Made by a program: the position numbers and the translations under genes. DNA of 8,954 nucleotides from Marinilabilia sp964403175 (lineage in GTDB: Bacteria > Bacteroidota > Bacteroidia > Bacteroidales > Marinilabiliaceae), in contig CAYOFH010000136.1 of assembly GCA_964403175.1 (NCBI GenBank), positions 1-8,954 of the forward strand. The letters are read 5' to 3'. The number at the start of each line of letters is the position of its first letter. The stretch's first letter is position 1. Shown here piece by piece: positions 6,936 to 8,954 of this stretch. A model generated the notes under the pieces. The model saw only the letters and a list, made by a program, of their open reading frames with translations. It did not search any database and was not told the DNA's origin.

Positions 6936-8774
6936 CTATTCCACGGTAACAGATTTGGCCAGGTTACGTGGCTGATCCACATCACAACCTCTCATGACAG
7001 CAATCTGGTATGAAATAATTTGCAAAGGGACCACAGCCAGAAGGGGAGACAAAGATCTGTGACATTTGGGGATCTCAATGACATGGTCAGCCATCTTTCG
7101 GATGGTTTTTTCACCTTCTGTTACAATCGCCACAACTTTACCGTTTCGGGCTTTTACTTCCTGGATATTGCTGATAATCTTTTCGTATGAATCATCTTTG
7201 ACAGCCAGAACAAATACTGGCATGTTTTCATCAATGAGGGCAATGGGGCCGTGTTTCATTTCAGCTGCGGGATACCCTTCGGCATGAATGTATGAGATCT
7301 CCTTCAGCTTCAGAGCACCTTCAAGAGCAACCGGGTATAAAACACCCCGTCCCAGATAAAGGGCATTGGTAACATTGGTGTATTGATTGGCTACATCCTT
7401 AATAAACCCCTCATTTTTCATTATTTCCCGCATCTTATCAGGAACACCGGTTAGGGCATTGACAAGGTTTACATAGTCTGTATTTGAGATATGTTTTTTG
7501 CGATGCCCAAGAAGGAAGGCCATCATCGTCAGAATAGTAATTTGGGCAGTGAAAGCCTTGGTTGAGGCTACTCCGATTTCTATTCCGGCATGGGTATAGA
7601 CTCCTGCATCTGTCTCTCTGGAAATGGAGGATCCGGCTACGTTACAGATCCCCAGAATGGTAGCCTCAGATTGCTCACGTACCATGCGAATGGCCGCCAG
7701 TGTATCAGCGGTTTCTCCGCTTTGAGATATTGCGATCACAACATCGTCGTCATAAAGTAAGGGTTTCCGGTACCTGAATTCTGATGCATATTCCACTTCC
7801 ACCGGTACACGGGCGTATTCTTCAAAGAGGTATTCACTGACAAGCCCTGCATGCCACGAGGTTCCACATGCTAAAATGATTATTCTGCGTGCTTCAATGA
7901 GTTTTGGAAGTACATCCATAATGCCTCCAAGGAATATCTTGCTGTGATCCATGGAGATTCTCCCCCTGAAGGTATCTTCAATGGAAGAGGGCTGGTCATG
8001 AATTTCTTTCAGCATAAAATGTTCATAATCACCTTTGTCTATTTCGTCAATGCTAAGATCAATTTTCTGAACCAGAGGTGTCTTGATGTCGTTTTTAAGG
8101 TTTTTCAGATCGAAGTGGTCGTGGTCTATTACGGCAACTTCCTCATCATTCAAAAAGACAACCTGATCAGTATACTCGATGATGGGTGTGGCGTCGGAAG
8201 CCATAAAATATTCGTTCTCTCCGATTCCTATCACCAACGGACTTCCTTTGCGGGCACCAATTAGACGTCCTGGCTCATCGGCACAGAAAACCACCAGTCC
8301 GTAAGCCCCGACAACCTTTGTCAGAGCAAGTCGAACAGCCAGTTCAGCAGATACTTTTTGTTCCAGATAGATATTTTCAATAAGGCTGGCCAGTACCTCG
8401 GTATCAGTATCGCTTTTAAAACTGTAACCTCTGTTGATAAGCTCTTTTTTAAGGTGGCCGTAATTTTCTATGATTCCGTTATGAACAATGATAAATTTCC
8501 CGTTCTCCGACTCATGAGGGTGGGCATTGATATCATTTGGCTCTCCGTGTGTTGCCCATCTGGTATGTCCTATACCGATAGATCCGGATATTTCCTTTCC
8601 TTTGGCAAGTGCTTCCAGATCCTTTACCTTCCCTTTACATTTGTAAAGGTGCGTTTCTTCATTCATCAGTGCTATTCCTGCCGAGTCATATCCCCGGTAC
8701 TCAAGTCGCTGCAAACCTTTTATCAGTATTGGATAGGCGGTTCTTTCTCCTACATAAGCTACAATTCCACACAT
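6936..8774 (-). CDS. glmS: Glutamine-fructose-6-phosphate aminotransferase (isomerizing)
   Basis: GlmS makes glucosamine-6-phosphate from fructose-6-phosphate and glutamine. This is the first committed step toward UDP-GlcNAc for peptidoglycan and lipopolysaccharide. The start is set by biochemistry: the N-terminal nucleophile Cys2 of MCGIVAYVG must be exposed after Met removal, so the in-frame start at 8831, with 19 more residues, is wrong. From 8774 the protein has 612 residues (E. coli about 609). The glutaminase domain (1 to about 240) shows GHTRWATHG (69-77) and HNGIIENY (98-105). Two SIS sugar-binding domains follow (about 290-420 and 460-600), with ACGTSWHAG, AISQSGETADT (348-358) and the isomerase residues Glu492 and His508 (KHGP). 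It ends with the family's LAKSVTVE, with catalytic Lys607. It converges on rmlB. An AGGA ribosome-binding site lies 6 nt before the start. Confidence 0.97.
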   Translation of the reverse strand: MCGIVAYVGERTAYPILIKGLQRLEYRGYDSAGIALMNEETHLYKCKGKVKDLEALAKGKEISGSIGIGHTRWATHGEPNDINAHPHESENGKFIIVHNGIIENYGHLKKELINRGYSFKSDTDTEVLASLIENIYLEQKVSAELAVRLALTKVVGAYGLVVFCADEPGRLIGARKGSPLVIGIGENEYFMASDATPIIEYTDQVVFLNDEEVAVIDHDHFDLKNLKNDIKTPLVQKIDLSIDEIDKGDYEHFMLKEIHDQPSSIEDTFRGRISMDHSKIFLGGIMDVLPKLIEARRIIILACGTSWHAGLVSEYLFEEYARVPVEVEYASEFRYRKPLLYDDDVVIAISQSGETADTLAAIRMVREQSEATILGICNVAGSSISRETDAGVYTHAGIEIGVASTKAFTAQITILTMMAFLLGHRKKHISNTDYVNLVNALTGVPDKMREIMKNEGFIKDVANQYTNVTNALYLGRGVLYPVALEGALKLKEISYIHAEGYPAAEMKHGPIALIDENMPVFVLAVKDDSYEKIISNIQEVKARNGKVVAIVTEGEKTIRKMADHVIEIPKCHRSLSPLLAVVPLQIISYQIAVMRGCDVDQPRNLAKSVTVE

Positions 8775-8777
8775 ATT

Positions 8778-8844
8778 CTGTCCTTTATTTCTTGTTTCTA
8801 CAATGGGACACTGCCTTTTGGCAGGTTCCACAGGTTTAACCTGG
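8778..8844 (-). promoter_or_regulatory. Structured glmS leader, candidate cis-regulatory element
   Basis: Read on the minus strand, the 5' segment has a dyad CAGGTT-A-AACCTG (8843 to 8831), a second AACCTG (8827 to 8822) and a hairpin CTGCC-AAAA-GGCAG (8824 to 8811). The first CAGGTT can pair with either AACCTG copy. Pairing with the second copy would use three bases of the CTGCC arm, so the two folds exclude each other. Directly after the hairpin, TGTCC (8810 to 8806) is complementary to GGACA (8783 to 8779) at the ribosome-binding site. I see no match to the glmS ribozyme. A regulatory role is inferred from pairing alone. Confidence 0.35.
8781..8784 (-). promoter_or_regulatory. glmS ribosome-binding site
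   Basis: On the minus strand AGGA, within AAAGGACAG, sits 6 nt before the ATG at 8774. It supports this start over the in-frame one at 8831. It is notable here because the other starts in the window show no such motif. Confidence 0.6.
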
Positions 8845-8878
8845 TTTATTCATGAGTTTTCGTTATGAAATGTTCAAA

Positions 8879-8896
8879 TGCCAATAAATACTGGCA
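8879..8896. repeat. Operator-like dyad upstream of glmS
   Basis: TGCCA (8879-8883) and TGGCA (8892-8896) form an inverted repeat with an 8-nt centre, about 105 bases upstream of the glmS start. It overlaps a weak promoter-like pair on the minus strand (TTTG at 8904-8901, 18-nt spacer, GGCATTTG at 8882-8875). It could be a repressor site or chance. Confidence 0.3.
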
Positions 8897-8905
8897 ACCG
8901 CAAAG

Positions 8906-8948
8906 AAAATTGATGAAGGAAATAGTGAACTATTTTCAAGTCAATTTT
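8906..8948. repeat. Two-tier hairpin at the right edge, possible terminator
   Basis: The outer arms AAAATTGA/TCAATTTT (8906-8913, 8941-8948) pair perfectly. After a small internal loop, the inner stem GGAAATAG/CTATTTTC (8918-8925, 8930-8937, one G-T pair) closes a TGAA loop. On the minus strand the stem is followed by CTTTG, a poor T-tract. It could terminate a minus-strand gene lying beyond the window or be a protein-binding dyad. The window ends too soon to tell. Confidence 0.5.
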
Positions 8949-8954
8949 ATTGAG

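Noticed and set aside
8775..8831. In-frame start of glmS at 8831 adding 19 residues (MEPAKRQC...)
   Set aside because: The glutaminase nucleophile must be the second residue, directly after the initiator Met. MCGIVAYVG at 8774 meets this and has a ribosome-binding site; the extension overlaps the leader dyads.
8358..8855. 165-residue plus-strand frame opposite glmS
   Set aside because: It is fully explained as the antisense shadow of the conserved glmS N-terminal domain and its leader, and its product resembles no family I know.
8775..8954. glmS self-cleaving ribozyme
   Set aside because: No resemblance to the conserved ribozyme core was seen, and the leader is short with only small hairpins.

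Overview
The window reads as an ordinary chromosomal stretch from a member of the Bacteroidota, probably class Bacteroidia. The main support is a protein that joins HU-CCDC81-type domains to a SPOR domain, an architecture I know only from this phylum. A methionyl-tRNA synthetase with a KISTS active-site loop and a fused C-terminal tRNA-binding domain fits too, as do A-rich start regions that mostly lack Shine-Dalgarno motifs and several matches to the Bacteroidota -7 box TAnnTTTG. Base composition looks moderate and even, and no tRNA, rRNA, CRISPR array, phage gene or intact insertion sequence was seen.

Layout from left to right: an LD-carboxypeptidase (ldcA-like, minus, 114-1025) is divergent from metG (plus, 1185-3218), with a strong terminator-like hairpin between them. 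metG converges on the HU/SPOR gene (minus, 3286-4254) across a compact bidirectional terminator. A 323-base divergent region (4255-4577) without a convincing gene leads to galE and rmlB/rfbB (plus, 4578-6664), which are 5 bases apart and probably cotranscribed. rmlB converges on glmS (minus, 6936-8774) across a gap that holds an inverted-repeat element of about 130 bases. The right end carries the glmS leader and some dyad symmetries.

Except for metG, the genes share a cell-envelope theme. GlmS makes glucosamine-6-phosphate for peptidoglycan and lipopolysaccharide. GalE and RmlB make UDP-galactose and the dTDP-4-keto-6-deoxyglucose precursor for surface polysaccharides. LdcA recycles murein peptides, and the HU/SPOR protein is predicted to span the inner membrane and bind peptidoglycan. 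The theme is an inference from family functions; nothing in the sequence ties these genes into one regulon.

I found no convincing undescribed system. The points most worth a second look are all non-coding: a glmS leader with mutually exclusive pairings and a segment complementary to its own ribosome-binding site, the inverted-repeat element between rmlB and glmS (a possible MITE), and a terminator-like hairpin standing where no gene needs one, with the likely metG -33 element in its T-tract.
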